The notes under the pieces: model-generated
Databases searched by the model: none
Told to the model about the DNA's origin: nothing
Seen by the model: the letters and a program-made list of their open reading frames with translations, nothing else
Shown here: piece by piece, positions 1-6,308 of the stretch
Layout of the letters: the number at the start of each line of letters is the position of its first letter
Numbering within the stretch: the first letter of the stretch is position 1
Position numbers and translations under genes: made by a program
NCBI GenBank assembly: GCA_002439705.1
Contig: DJPE01000079.1
Span: 1 to 7,001 of the forward strand
Length of the DNA: 7,001 nucleotides
Source: Christensenella sp. UBA6420
GTDB lineage: Bacteria; Bacillota; Clostridia; Christensenellales; DTU072
Direction: 5' to 3'

Positions 1-14
1 CAAAACATCGTGAC

Positions 15-31
15 TGCGGAAAAATCCCGCA
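15..31 (-). other. Small stem-loop downstream of the exporter operon
   Basis: On the minus strand TGCGGGA and TTCCGCA form a 7-bp stem (one G-U pair) with a 3-nt loop, starting 17 nt after the stop codon of the last gene. The sequence after it (GTCACGATGTTTTG) lacks a prompt T-run, so a classical intrinsic terminator is doubtful. The window ends 14 nt further on, and nothing else can be read from bases 1-48. Confidence 0.3.
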
Positions 32-48
32 TAACGATTGGTCGGTGT

Positions 49-1992
49 TTACTCCAATTCAAACGCCCCCGTATACAGCTGATAGTACACTCCGCGTTCC
101 TTTATAAGTTTTTCGTGGCTGCCGCGTTCTATTATTCTTCCGTGGTCAAGGACCATTATTACGTCGGAATTCTTAACGGTGGACAGTCTGTGGGCGATTA
201 CGAATACCGTTCTGCCTTCCATAAGTTTGTCCATACCTTTCTGAACGATGGCTTCGGTACGGGTGTCTATGGAGCTGGTCGCTTCGTCGAGTATCATTAC
301 GGGCGGGTCTGCGACGGCGGCTCTCGCTATAGCTATTAGCTGACGCTGACCTTGCGACAGGTTTGCGCCGTTGTTCGTTAGTTCCGTATTATATCCGTCG
401 GGAAGACGGCTGATAAAGTCGTCCGCACCCGCAAGGACCGCCGCTTTTTTGCACTCTTCGTCGGTTGCGTCGAGATTCCCGTAGCGGATATTGTCCATTA
501 CCGAACCGGTAAACAGGTTGGTGTCCTGCAAAACTATCCCGAGAGAACGGCGTAAATCGGCTTTTTTAATCTTGTTGATGTTTATTCCGTCGTAACGGAT
601 TTTGCCGTCGGCTATGTCGTAGAAACGGTTAATAAGGTTGGTTATTGTGGTTTTTCCCGCGCCGGTAGCCCCTACGAAAGCGACTTTCTGTCCGGGTTCA
701 GCGTAGACCGTCACGTCGTGCAGGACGGGTTTACCTTTTTCGTACTCGAAGTCCACGTCATATAGTCTTACGTCACCGGCTAAGGGGGTGTAGGTAAGAG
801 TTCCGTCGCCGTGGGGGTGTTTCCACGCCCATTTTCCCGTGTGTTTTTCGGTTTCCGTGATCGTTCCGTCTTCGCTTATTTCGGCGTTTACGAGCGTGAC
901 GTAACCGTTGTCTTCTTCGGGCTTTTCGTCCATAAGAGAGAATATTCTGTCCGCGCCCGCCATCGCCATGACTACGGTATTTATTTGTTGCGACGCCTGG
1001 TTTACGTTGCCCGTGAACTGTTTGGTCATACCGAGGAAGGATACCACTATCGCTATTCCTTCGGTGATGTTTGTGAAAGACTGACCGGAGATACTCACGT
1101 TTTTGACTTTCGCCGCGATGAACAGTCCGCCGACAATCGCCGCAAGAACGTACAGAATATTGCCGATATTCATGATAATCGGACCTAACGTGTTGGCGTA
1201 AGCGTGCGCGCGGTAGCTGTCGTTATAGAGTTCGTCGTTTATCTTGTCGAAGTCTTCGATGCCCCTTTCTTCGTGGCAGAATACCTTTATTACTTTCTGC
1301 CCGTTCATCATTTCCTGAATGTATCCTTCGGTCTTACCCACGCTCTTCTGCTGACGTATAAAGAATTTCGCGCTGCCGCCGCCGATAATCTTCGCGACGA
1401 CGAGCATAAGGATTACGCCCGCGAGAATAATAAGGGCGAGCCAAAGACTGAAATATACCATCATAAAGAATACGGCAAGGATAATGGTGACCGAACGGAC
1501 GAGCGACGGGAAAGCGTTGGAGACCAGTTCCCTTAAAGTGTCGATATCGTTGGTGTAATGGCTCATTATGTCGCCGTGTTTGTGCGTGTCGAAATACTTT
1601 ATGGGCAGATTCTGCATCTTATCGAACATCGCGCGACGGAATTTGTGAAGAAATCCTTGCGTGATTACCGCCATAAGCTGCGTGTAAACGGCGCAGGCTA
1701 TAAGCGACAAAGCGTACATTCCGATAAGGAAAAGCATAAGGGGAAGCATCTCTTTCGACGCGTCCGCCCACGACATTCCTTCGAGAGTCGCCCTTTCGAT
1801 AATCTGAATGACGTTGTTGGTAAAGAAAGACGGTACGGCTGCCGTTACCGAACAGAACAGCATACACAGTAACGTCACGGGGAACATTACGGGGTAGTAG
1901 TGGAACAGTAATTTAATTACCCTGCCGAGATTTTTGCCCGAACCGCGGGCAGACGGCATATTACGGGCGGGATTCTTTGCTGTTTTACTCAT
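49..1992 (-). CDS. ABC exporter half-transporter, catalytically intact subunit of a heterodimer (BmrD / TM288-like)
   Basis: Type IV ABC exporter subunit of 647 aa with fused membrane and ATPase domains. It probably pumps drugs, lipids or peptides out across the cytoplasmic membrane as a heterodimer with the gene just upstream. Six hydrophobic segments lie near residues 33-60, 82-107, 162-183, 185-204, 269-294 and 308-330. The ATPase domain has A-loop Y417, Walker A GATGAGKTT (441-449), Q-loop Q489, signature LSQGQ (545-549), Walker B with D569 and catalytic E570, and switch H601. The signature departs from LSGGQ, while the catalytic residues are intact. An insertion of about 50 residues separates the two domains (356-407) and contains WAWKHPHGDG. 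I chose the ATG at 1992, which has a Shine-Dalgarno site 5 nt upstream; a GTG at 2001 sits directly against that site. The first 8 bases overlap the end of the partner gene, suggesting translational coupling. The family assignment is firm; the substrate is unknown. Confidence 0.93.
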   Translation of the reverse strand: MSKTAKNPARNMPSARGSGKNLGRVIKLLFHYYPVMFPVTLLCMLFCSVTAAVPSFFTNNVIQIIERATLEGMSWADASKEMLPLMLFLIGMYALSLIACAVYTQLMAVITQGFLHKFRRAMFDKMQNLPIKYFDTHKHGDIMSHYTNDIDTLRELVSNAFPSLVRSVTIILAVFFMMVYFSLWLALIILAGVILMLVVAKIIGGGSAKFFIRQQKSVGKTEGYIQEMMNGQKVIKVFCHEERGIEDFDKINDELYNDSYRAHAYANTLGPIIMNIGNILYVLAAIVGGLFIAAKVKNVSISGQSFTNITEGIAIVVSFLGMTKQFTGNVNQASQQINTVVMAMAGADRIFSLMDEKPEEDNGYVTLVNAEISEDGTITETEKHTGKWAWKHPHGDGTLTYTPLAGDVRLYDVDFEYEKGKPVLHDVTVYAEPGQKVAFVGATGAGKTTITNLINRFYDIADGKIRYDGININKIKKADLRRSLGIVLQDTNLFTGSVMDNIRYGNLDATDEECKKAAVLAGADDFISRLPDGYNTELTNNGANLSQGQRQLIAIARAAVADPPVMILDEATSSIDTRTEAIVQKGMDKLMEGRTVFVIAHRLSTVKNSDVIMVLDHGRIIERGSHEKLIKERGVYYQLYTGAFELE

Positions 1993-3730
1993 TTTCTTCA
2001 CCCCCCGTAGTTTGTTGTTCGTATACTTCTCTGTAAATTTCGCTCGATTTAAGCAACTCTTCGTGCGTGCCCATGCAGTCGATTTTTCCGTTGTTCATTA
2101 CGAGTATAAGGTCTGCGTCCTGAACCGAAGCTATACGCTGGGCGATTATTATTTTAGTGGTTTCCGGGATGTATTCCTTAAATCCCGCGCGGATAAGGGC
2201 GTCGGTCTTCGTATCCACCGCGCTCGTAGAGTCGTCGAGAATAAGGATTTTCGGCTTTTTAAGCAAGGCTCTCGCTATGCAAAGACGTTGTTTTTGTCCG
2301 CCGGAAACGTTCGTTCCGCCCTGCTCTATCTTGGTGTCGTATCCGTCGGGGAAAGACCTTACGAAATCGTCCGCCTGCGCAAGACGGCAGGCTTCAATCA
2401 TCTCTTTGTCGGTAGCTTCTTCGTTGCCCCAGCGTAAATTGTCTTTAATCGTTCCGGAGAAAAGCAGGTTCTTTTGCAGAACCATAGCCACGCTGTTACG
2501 CAAGGTTTCCACGTCGTATTCTTTTACGTCTACGCCGCCCACTTTTACCGTCCCTTCCGTAGCGTCGTACAGTCTCGGTATAAGCTGAACGAGAGTGGAC
2601 TTGGACGAACCCGTACCGCCGATTATACCGACAGTCATTCCCGACGAAATTTTTAAGTTTATGTCGGAAAGAGCGTATTTTTTTGCGGAAGCGGAATATT
2701 TGAAGCTTACGTCGTCGAATTCTACGCTGCCGTCGGCGACCGTTTTTACGGGGTGTTCCGGGGTTTTGAGAGTAGGTTCTTCGGTAAGAACTTCGCATAT
2801 ACGCCTTGCCGATTCGGTACTCATAGTAATTATTACGAACACCATCGACATCATAAGAAGCGCCATAAGCACCTGCATGCCGTAAGTAAGCAGGGCTTGC
2901 ATATCGCCTACGTTAAGGTCGACTCCGTTGCTGCTTATGATAAGTTTCGCACCGACCCAAAGAATAAAGACCATATTTACGTAAACGCAAAGGTTCATAA
3001 GGGGGTTGTTCCAGGCGACGATTTTTTCGGCTTTAACGAAATCCTTTCGGATATTGTCGGAAGCAGCTCCGAATTTTTGCTTTTCGTATTCTTCTCTCGC
3101 AAAACCCTTTACCACTCTCATTCCGCGGATGTTTTCTTCGATGGATTCGTTAAGTTTGTCGTACTTTTTGAACACTCTCTTGAACGCCGGCATAGCGAAC
3201 TTACCTATTAAGATAAGCCCGAACGCAAGCACGGGGATTATAATTGCGAACGACCAGGCAAGGTCGCCGCCCTTAACAAACGCCATAACCGTGGAAAACA
3301 CGAGAAGCAGCGGACACCTTATCGCGATACGGATAATCATCATAAACGCCATCTGAACGTTGTTTACGTCGGTGGTCATTCTCGTGACCAGCGAAGCGGA
3401 CGAAAACTTGTCTATGTTTTCGAAAGAATAGGTCTGTATTTTGTTGTAGATATCTCCGCGGAGATTACGGGCGAAACCGGACGACGCCTTCGCGCAGGTA
3501 AACCCGGCAAGACCGCCGCAGGCAAGACTCGCTACCGCCATCGCGACGAGTATTCCCCCCGTTTTCAATATCTCCGAAATTTCCGCGTTCCCGGTTTCGA
3601 TTACGTTTATAAGTTCCGCGGTAAAGAACGGAATACAGGACTCTATTATCGCTTCGCCAACAATGAAAATAAGCGTCAATATCGTAGGCTTTTTACAGTC
3701 TTTGACGCTTTTTGCAAGTTGTTTCAGCAT
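1985..3730 (-). CDS. ABC exporter half-transporter, degenerate-site subunit of a heterodimer (BmrC / TM287-like)
   Basis: Type IV ABC exporter subunit of 581 aa, close in length to B. subtilis BmrC. Six hydrophobic segments lie near residues 15-44, 58-84, 134-152, 157-176, 239-265 and 276-302, followed by the ATPase domain. A-loop is Y345, Q-loop Q419 and signature VSGGQ 475-479. Three nucleotide-site residues are altered: Walker A reads GGTGSSKST (371-379) with S376 for the usual Gly, Walker B ends D499-D500 with Asp for the catalytic Glu, and the switch His is Q531. These are hallmarks of the degenerate-site subunit in heterodimeric exporters, so it is a partner rather than a broken gene; the reading frame is open and full length. 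A strong AAGGAGAG site 6 nt upstream of the ATG sets the start. It is the first gene after a 137-nt gap with a promoter-like sequence and overlaps the partner gene by 8 nt. The substrate cannot be read from sequence. Confidence 0.93.
   Translation of the reverse strand: MLKQLAKSVKDCKKPTILTLIFIVGEAIIESCIPFFTAELINVIETGNAEISEILKTGGILVAMAVASLACGGLAGFTCAKASSGFARNLRGDIYNKIQTYSFENIDKFSSASLVTRMTTDVNNVQMAFMMIIRIAIRCPLLLVFSTVMAFVKGGDLAWSFAIIIPVLAFGLILIGKFAMPAFKRVFKKYDKLNESIEENIRGMRVVKGFAREEYEKQKFGAASDNIRKDFVKAEKIVAWNNPLMNLCVYVNMVFILWVGAKLIISSNGVDLNVGDMQALLTYGMQVLMALLMMSMVFVIITMSTESARRICEVLTEEPTLKTPEHPVKTVADGSVEFDDVSFKYSASAKKYALSDINLKISSGMTVGIIGGTGSSKSTLVQLIPRLYDATEGTVKVGGVDVKEYDVETLRNSVAMVLQKNLLFSGTIKDNLRWGNEEATDKEMIEACRLAQADDFVRSFPDGYDTKIEQGGTNVSGGQKQRLCIARALLKKPKILILDDSTSAVDTKTDALIRAGFKEYIPETTKIIIAQRIASVQDADLILVMNNGKIDCMGTHEELLKSSEIYREVYEQQTTGGEENE
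1998..2005 (-). promoter_or_regulatory. Ribosome binding site fixing the start of the second exporter gene
   Basis: GGGGGTGA matches GGAGGTGA with one change and lies 5 nt before the ATG at 1992, inside the 3' end of the upstream gene. The alternative GTG at 2001 falls within this site, so the ATG is preferred. Confidence 0.65.
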
Positions 3731-3734
3731 AATT

Positions 3735-3744
3735 CTCTCCTTTT
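3735..3744 (-). promoter_or_regulatory. Strong ribosome binding site of the first exporter gene
   Basis: AAAAGGAGAG ends 4 nt before the ATG at 3730, with its GGAG core 6 nt upstream. It is the best Shine-Dalgarno match in the window and fits independent translation initiation for the first gene of a transcript. Confidence 0.75.
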
Positions 3745-3760
3745 TTTCAGTATATTTTTA

Positions 3761-3796
3761 AGAAAAATCTCTTCCTTGTTCGGGGATAAGGATAAG
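3761..3796 (-). terminator. Weak candidate intrinsic terminator or attenuator overlapping the exporter promoter
   Basis: On the minus strand CTTATCCTT (3796-3788) can pair with AAGGAAGAG (3777-3769) across a 10-nt loop. The stem has eight pairs out of nine, one of them G-U, with an A-A mismatch. It is followed at once by ATTTTTCTT. This would end read-through from truA. The left arm contains the -10 box of the proposed exporter promoter, so transcripts starting near 3782 would lack it and escape the hairpin. The stem is short and only moderately stable. Confidence 0.3.
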
Positions 3797-3818
3797 ACTT
3801 TTAAGTTTGAATTGTCAA
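3789..3818 (-). promoter_or_regulatory. Candidate sigma-A promoter for the exporter operon
   Basis: Read on the minus strand, a perfect TTGACA (3818-3813) is followed after 18 nt by TATCCT (3794-3789), which matches four of six bases of TATAAT. Transcription would start near 3782, leaving a leader of about 50 nt before the ATG at 3730. The sequence upstream of the -35 box (3819-3860) is almost pure A/T and could act as an UP element. A perfect TATAAT at 3839-3834 has no acceptable -35 partner. The position in the only sizeable gap of the window supports a separate promoter for the exporter pair. This is inferred from consensus matching only. Confidence 0.5.
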
Positions 3819-3844
3819 GCAAAATCAAATTTTATTATATATAA

Positions 3845-3869
3845 AAAATATTAAACAAAACTTAATTTT
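3845..3869 (-). terminator. Very weak A/T-only stem-loop just after truA
   Basis: Starting at the truA stop codon, AAAATTAA (3869-3862) can pair with TTAAT plus TTTT (3854-3845, one bulged A), with further T residues following. A stem made only of A-T pairs would be unstable, so it may be just a consequence of local A/T richness. It is listed because no stronger terminator is visible directly after truA. Confidence 0.15.
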
Positions 3870-4641
3870 ATCTCCCGTTATCTTCCGTTTTTATATCGGA
3901 AGAGTCTTCGTAAACTACCTCTTTAAGGTACAACCCCTGCGGCGGAAAAGTTTTTCCGGCGAGCTTGCGGTTTTTCGTGTCGAGAACAATTTTTACCGAG
4001 TCTTCCGGAAGAAGCCCCGCTCCGATATAAGCGAGCGTCCCCGCGATTATTCTGACCATGTTGTACAGAAAACCGTTTCCGGTGATTTCCAGCGTTATAT
4101 CTTCGCCGTCTTTTGTAAGGGTGGCGGAATAAATAGTCCTTACCGTGGTCTTTATGCCGCTTCCCGTGGAAGAAAACCCGGAAAAATCGTGCGTGCCTAT
4201 AAGGTCGTTACACGCCCGTTTCATCTTTTCAAAATCGACTTTATCGTAAGGAATTCTTGCGAAATGATAGTTTTTTAACGGGTGGAGCGTTCTCGAAACG
4301 TACGTTTTGTAGACGTAAGTTTTTCTTTTCGCCGAGTATTGCGCGTGAAAATCGTCGGGGACTTTAACTGCCGACAAAACCCTTATATCTTCGGGTAAAG
4401 TCGTGTTCACGGCGAAAGCTATTTTCCCTACGGGGAAGTTTCCGTCGTAGTCGAAATGGGCTTTTTGTCCCAGAGCGTGGACTCCGCTGTCGGTTCTGCC
4501 GCTTGCCGAAAGGACTATCGGCGACTGCAAGACAAGCGAAAGTTTTTCTTCCAGCACCTGCTGGACGCTTATCGCGTTCTTCTGCCGTTGCCATCCGGCG
4601 TAATTTTTTCCGAAATATTCTATAGTCAGCAGTATCCGCAT
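3868..4641 (-). CDS. truA: tRNA pseudouridine(38-40) synthase TruA
   Basis: Cytoplasmic enzyme that converts uridines 38, 39 and 40 in the anticodon arm of many tRNAs to pseudouridine. The 257-aa length is normal for bacterial TruA. The N-terminus (MRILLTIEYFGKNYAGWQRQ) is typical of the family. The catalytic Asp is D51 inside SGRTDSGVHALGQ (47-59). Other conserved blocks are FHAQYSAKRKTYVY (98-111), HDFSGFSS (151-158) and GNGFLYNMVRIIAGTL (188-203), which form the rest of the RNA-binding and active-site cleft. The ATG at 4641 is one base after the ecfT stop (TGATATG). Only a weak GGGT lies upstream, so translation probably depends on termination-reinitiation from ecfT. In Firmicutes truA commonly follows ecfT and precedes rplM-rpsI; here an exporter operon follows instead. 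The last codons contain a 7-bp inverted repeat. Identification is very secure. Confidence 0.97.
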   Translation of the reverse strand: MRILLTIEYFGKNYAGWQRQKNAISVQQVLEEKLSLVLQSPIVLSASGRTDSGVHALGQKAHFDYDGNFPVGKIAFAVNTTLPEDIRVLSAVKVPDDFHAQYSAKRKTYVYKTYVSRTLHPLKNYHFARIPYDKVDFEKMKRACNDLIGTHDFSGFSSTGSGIKTTVRTIYSATLTKDGEDITLEITGNGFLYNMVRIIAGTLAYIGAGLLPEDSVKIVLDTKNRKLAGKTFPPQGLYLKEVVYEDSSDIKTEDNGR

Positions 4642-4642
4642 A

Positions 4643-5455
4643 TCACAACAACCCGAAAAAGCCGCATTTGAGCATAATTATCAAGGCTAAAAATACTGCC
4701 GTCGCCAACGCTAAAAACAAATCTCTCCACGCGAATTTAAGGCGTTTCATTTTAGTTCTTTTGTCGGTGGCGTTGTAACACCTTGCGTCCATAGCCATGG
4801 CGAGTTCGTCCGCCCGTCTGAACGCCGACACGAACAAGGGTATAAGGACGGGTAAGAGCGCTTTCGCCCGCTTAAAGATATTGCCGTCGTCGAAGCAGGC
4901 CCCCCTTGCTTTCTGCGCCATCATAATCTTGTCGATTTCTTCGGTAAACGACGGGATAAAGCGTAACGCTATACTCATTATTATCGCCACGTCGTGGACG
5001 GGGAACTTTATCCATTTAAGGGGGGTAAGAAGACTCTCTAATCCGTCGGTAAGGGTGACGGGCGTAGTCGTGAAAGTAATAAGAGAAGTCGATACGACTA
5101 AGAATATAAGACGCATCGCCATTTTTGACGCGAATATAAGTCCGCCGTCGGTTACGGTAAATATCCACCACGACCAGAGTACCGTTCCCGTCTTGTAGCA
5201 GAAGATATTTATAATCACGGTTATAAGCACGACGAACAGCACCGCTTTTATCGATTTAAGGATACTTTTTATCGGAACTTTGGATACCAAACACGCAATA
5301 AGTAAAAACAGGAAACATGCAAGGTACGCCCAGTACGACTCGCATAAAAACACGGCTACTATGTAGACTATACCCGCGATAAGTTTCGTTCTCGGGTCGG
5401 CTTTGTGCAGAACGGAATTCGACGGATAGTATTGACCGAAAGCTACGTCACGCAT
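4643..5455 (-). CDS. ecfT: Energy-coupling factor transporter transmembrane protein EcfT
   Basis: Membrane scaffold of the ECF importer. It links the EcfA1-EcfA2 ATPases to interchangeable S components that bind vitamins or metal ions. The protein is 270 aa, normal for the family. The N-terminus carries the familiar GQYYPSNSVLHKADPRTKL block (7-25). Hydrophobic segments lie near residues 25-57 (probably two), 70-88, 105-127, 155-170, 200-212 and 244-263. The two short coupling motifs expected in the cytoplasmic helices are A183-R184-G185 (QKARGACF) and A224-R225-C226 (AMDARCYN); the ARC(Y) form of the second is common in Firmicutes. I chose the ATG at 5455, 7 nt after AAAGGGGG. A TTG at 5473 would add only six residues and lies upstream of that site. 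The start overlaps the ecfA2 stop by 8 nt, and the stop is 1 nt from the truA start, so the operon is coupled on both sides. Confidence 0.96.
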   Translation of the reverse strand: MRDVAFGQYYPSNSVLHKADPRTKLIAGIVYIVAVFLCESYWAYLACFLFLLIACLVSKVPIKSILKSIKAVLFVVLITVIINIFCYKTGTVLWSWWIFTVTDGGLIFASKMAMRLIFLVVSTSLITFTTTPVTLTDGLESLLTPLKWIKFPVHDVAIIMSIALRFIPSFTEEIDKIMMAQKARGACFDDGNIFKRAKALLPVLIPLFVSAFRRADELAMAMDARCYNATDKRTKMKRLKFAWRDLFLALATAVFLALIIMLKCGFFGLL

Positions 5456-6308
5456 TTTTCCGCCCCCTTTCAAGGTAAAGTTTGAGTTCGTTTACCAAGT
5501 CTTTTTCGTTAAGAACGTCGGGTATACACACGCCTTTTTCCCGTAAGAGTCTGACTATCTTTACTACGTGCGGAAGGCTCAGTCCGTACCTTTCCACGTC
5601 TTCTCCGTAGAAGAGTTTTTCAGGGGTGGTGTCGGACAGAAGAATTCCGTCGTGCAGAAGAATTACTCTGTCGCAGTATTCGGCTATTTCGTCCATGTTG
5701 TGACTTACGGTAATTACCGATTTAAGGAAACTTCCTTTAAGGCTTCGTATAAGGTCGAGCATATCCTTTTTGCCCGCCGGGTCAAGACCGGCGGTGGGTT
5801 CGTCAAGGACGAGAATTTCGGGTCGACAGGCGAGTATTCCCGCAATCGCGACTCTTCTTTTCTGTCCGCCCGAAAGTTCGAGCGGCGACCTGTCTTTAAT
5901 TTCTTCGTAATCGAGTCCTACCATTTCTATCGCTTCTTTCGCCGCTAAATCGGCTTCTTCTTTCGAAAACCCGAAATTAACGGGACCGAACTTTACGTCG
6001 GCTTCCACCGTGTCGGCAAAGAGTTGATATTCCGGATACTGAAAGAGCATACCGAGCTTTTTACGCAGAGTTTTGTAATCGGGTTTTTTCGCCGAAAGGT
6101 CTATGTCAAAAACTTTAAGCGAGCCGCTCTGAAGTTTTATAAGTCCGTTAAGGTGTTGAATAAGGGTAGACTTTCCGCTGCCCGTAGAGCCGATTATTCC
6201 CACAGAATCCCCTTCGGACACGGTTAAAGATATGCCGTTAAGGGCGGCTTTTTCGAAAGGGGTCTTTTTGCCGTAAACGTAGGATAGGTCTTTTATTTCA
6301 ATCTGCAT
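5448..6308 (-). CDS. ecfA2: Energy-coupling factor transporter ATPase EcfA2
   Basis: Cytoplasmic ATPase of 286 aa that pairs with EcfA1 to drive the ECF importer. It starts MQIEIKDLSYVYG, as expected for EcfA2. Motifs in order are Walker A GSTGSGKST (40-48), Q-loop Q90 in LFQYPEYQLF, signature LSGGQ (145-149), Walker B ILVLDE with D169 and E170, D-loop AGLDP, and switch H203. The Q-loop context QYPEYQLF separates EcfA2 from EcfA1, which has QNPDNQ. After the ATPase core comes a C-terminal region of roughly 60 residues (about 225-286), where these proteins dimerise. The ATG at 6308 is supported by GGAG 5 nt upstream and by the family N-terminus; a TTG at 6353 would add 15 residues with no family resemblance. 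The start overlaps the ecfA1 end by 16 nt. All catalytic residues are intact. Confidence 0.95.
   Translation of the reverse strand: MQIEIKDLSYVYGKKTPFEKAALNGISLTVSEGDSVGIIGSTGSGKSTLIQHLNGLIKLQSGSLKVFDIDLSAKKPDYKTLRKKLGMLFQYPEYQLFADTVEADVKFGPVNFGFSKEEADLAAKEAIEMVGLDYEEIKDRSPLELSGGQKRRVAIAGILACRPEILVLDEPTAGLDPAGKKDMLDLIRSLKGSFLKSVITVSHNMDEIAEYCDRVILLHDGILLSDTTPEKLFYGEDVERYGLSLPHVVKIVRLLREKGVCIPDVLNEKDLVNELKLYLERGRKNA
5463..5470 (-). promoter_or_regulatory. Ribosome binding site fixing the ecfT start
   Basis: AAAGGGGG, one base from AAAGGAGG, lies 7 nt upstream of the ATG at 5455 and inside the ecfA2 coding sequence. It excludes the upstream TTG at 5473 as the likely start. Confidence 0.65.

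Noticed and set aside
1934..2437. 167-codon plus-strand open frame spanning the junction of the two exporter genes
   Set aside because: It lies opposite two certain genes and reads as a low-information Phe/Arg/Val-rich peptide typical of antisense frames in CG-rich codon contexts.
2157..2588. 143-codon plus-strand open frame opposite the first exporter gene
   Set aside because: It is the complement of a conserved ATPase domain. Its peptide holds strings such as SSRIRIFGFLSKALAMQRRC that are the reverse image of Walker B and the signature region, and an equivalent frame appears opposite ecfA1 at 6528-6860.
2753..3211. 152-codon plus-strand open frame opposite the membrane domain of the first exporter gene
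   Set aside because: The minus-strand gene is continuous, has all expected motifs and membrane segments, and occupies the same bases; nothing supports this frame.
1985..3730. Reading the altered Walker B, switch and P-loop residues as signs of a decaying pseudogene
   Set aside because: The frame is intact and full length, and the substitutions are the established pattern for the degenerate subunit of heterodimeric exporters, with a complementary partner next door.
3834..3839. Perfect TATAAT in the gap as a -10 box
   Set aside because: No acceptable -35 box lies 15-19 nt upstream, and the surrounding sequence is almost all A/T, so the match is expected by chance.
3731..3867. A riboswitch or leader-peptide attenuator upstream of the exporter
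   Set aside because: The gap is only 137 nt, has no conserved riboswitch core I recognise, and contains no ATG-initiated small frame; the only TTG frames are a few codons long.
4797..5198. 133-codon plus-strand open frame opposite ecfT
   Set aside because: Antisense to a clear EcfT gene with both ARG-type motifs; no recognisable family features.
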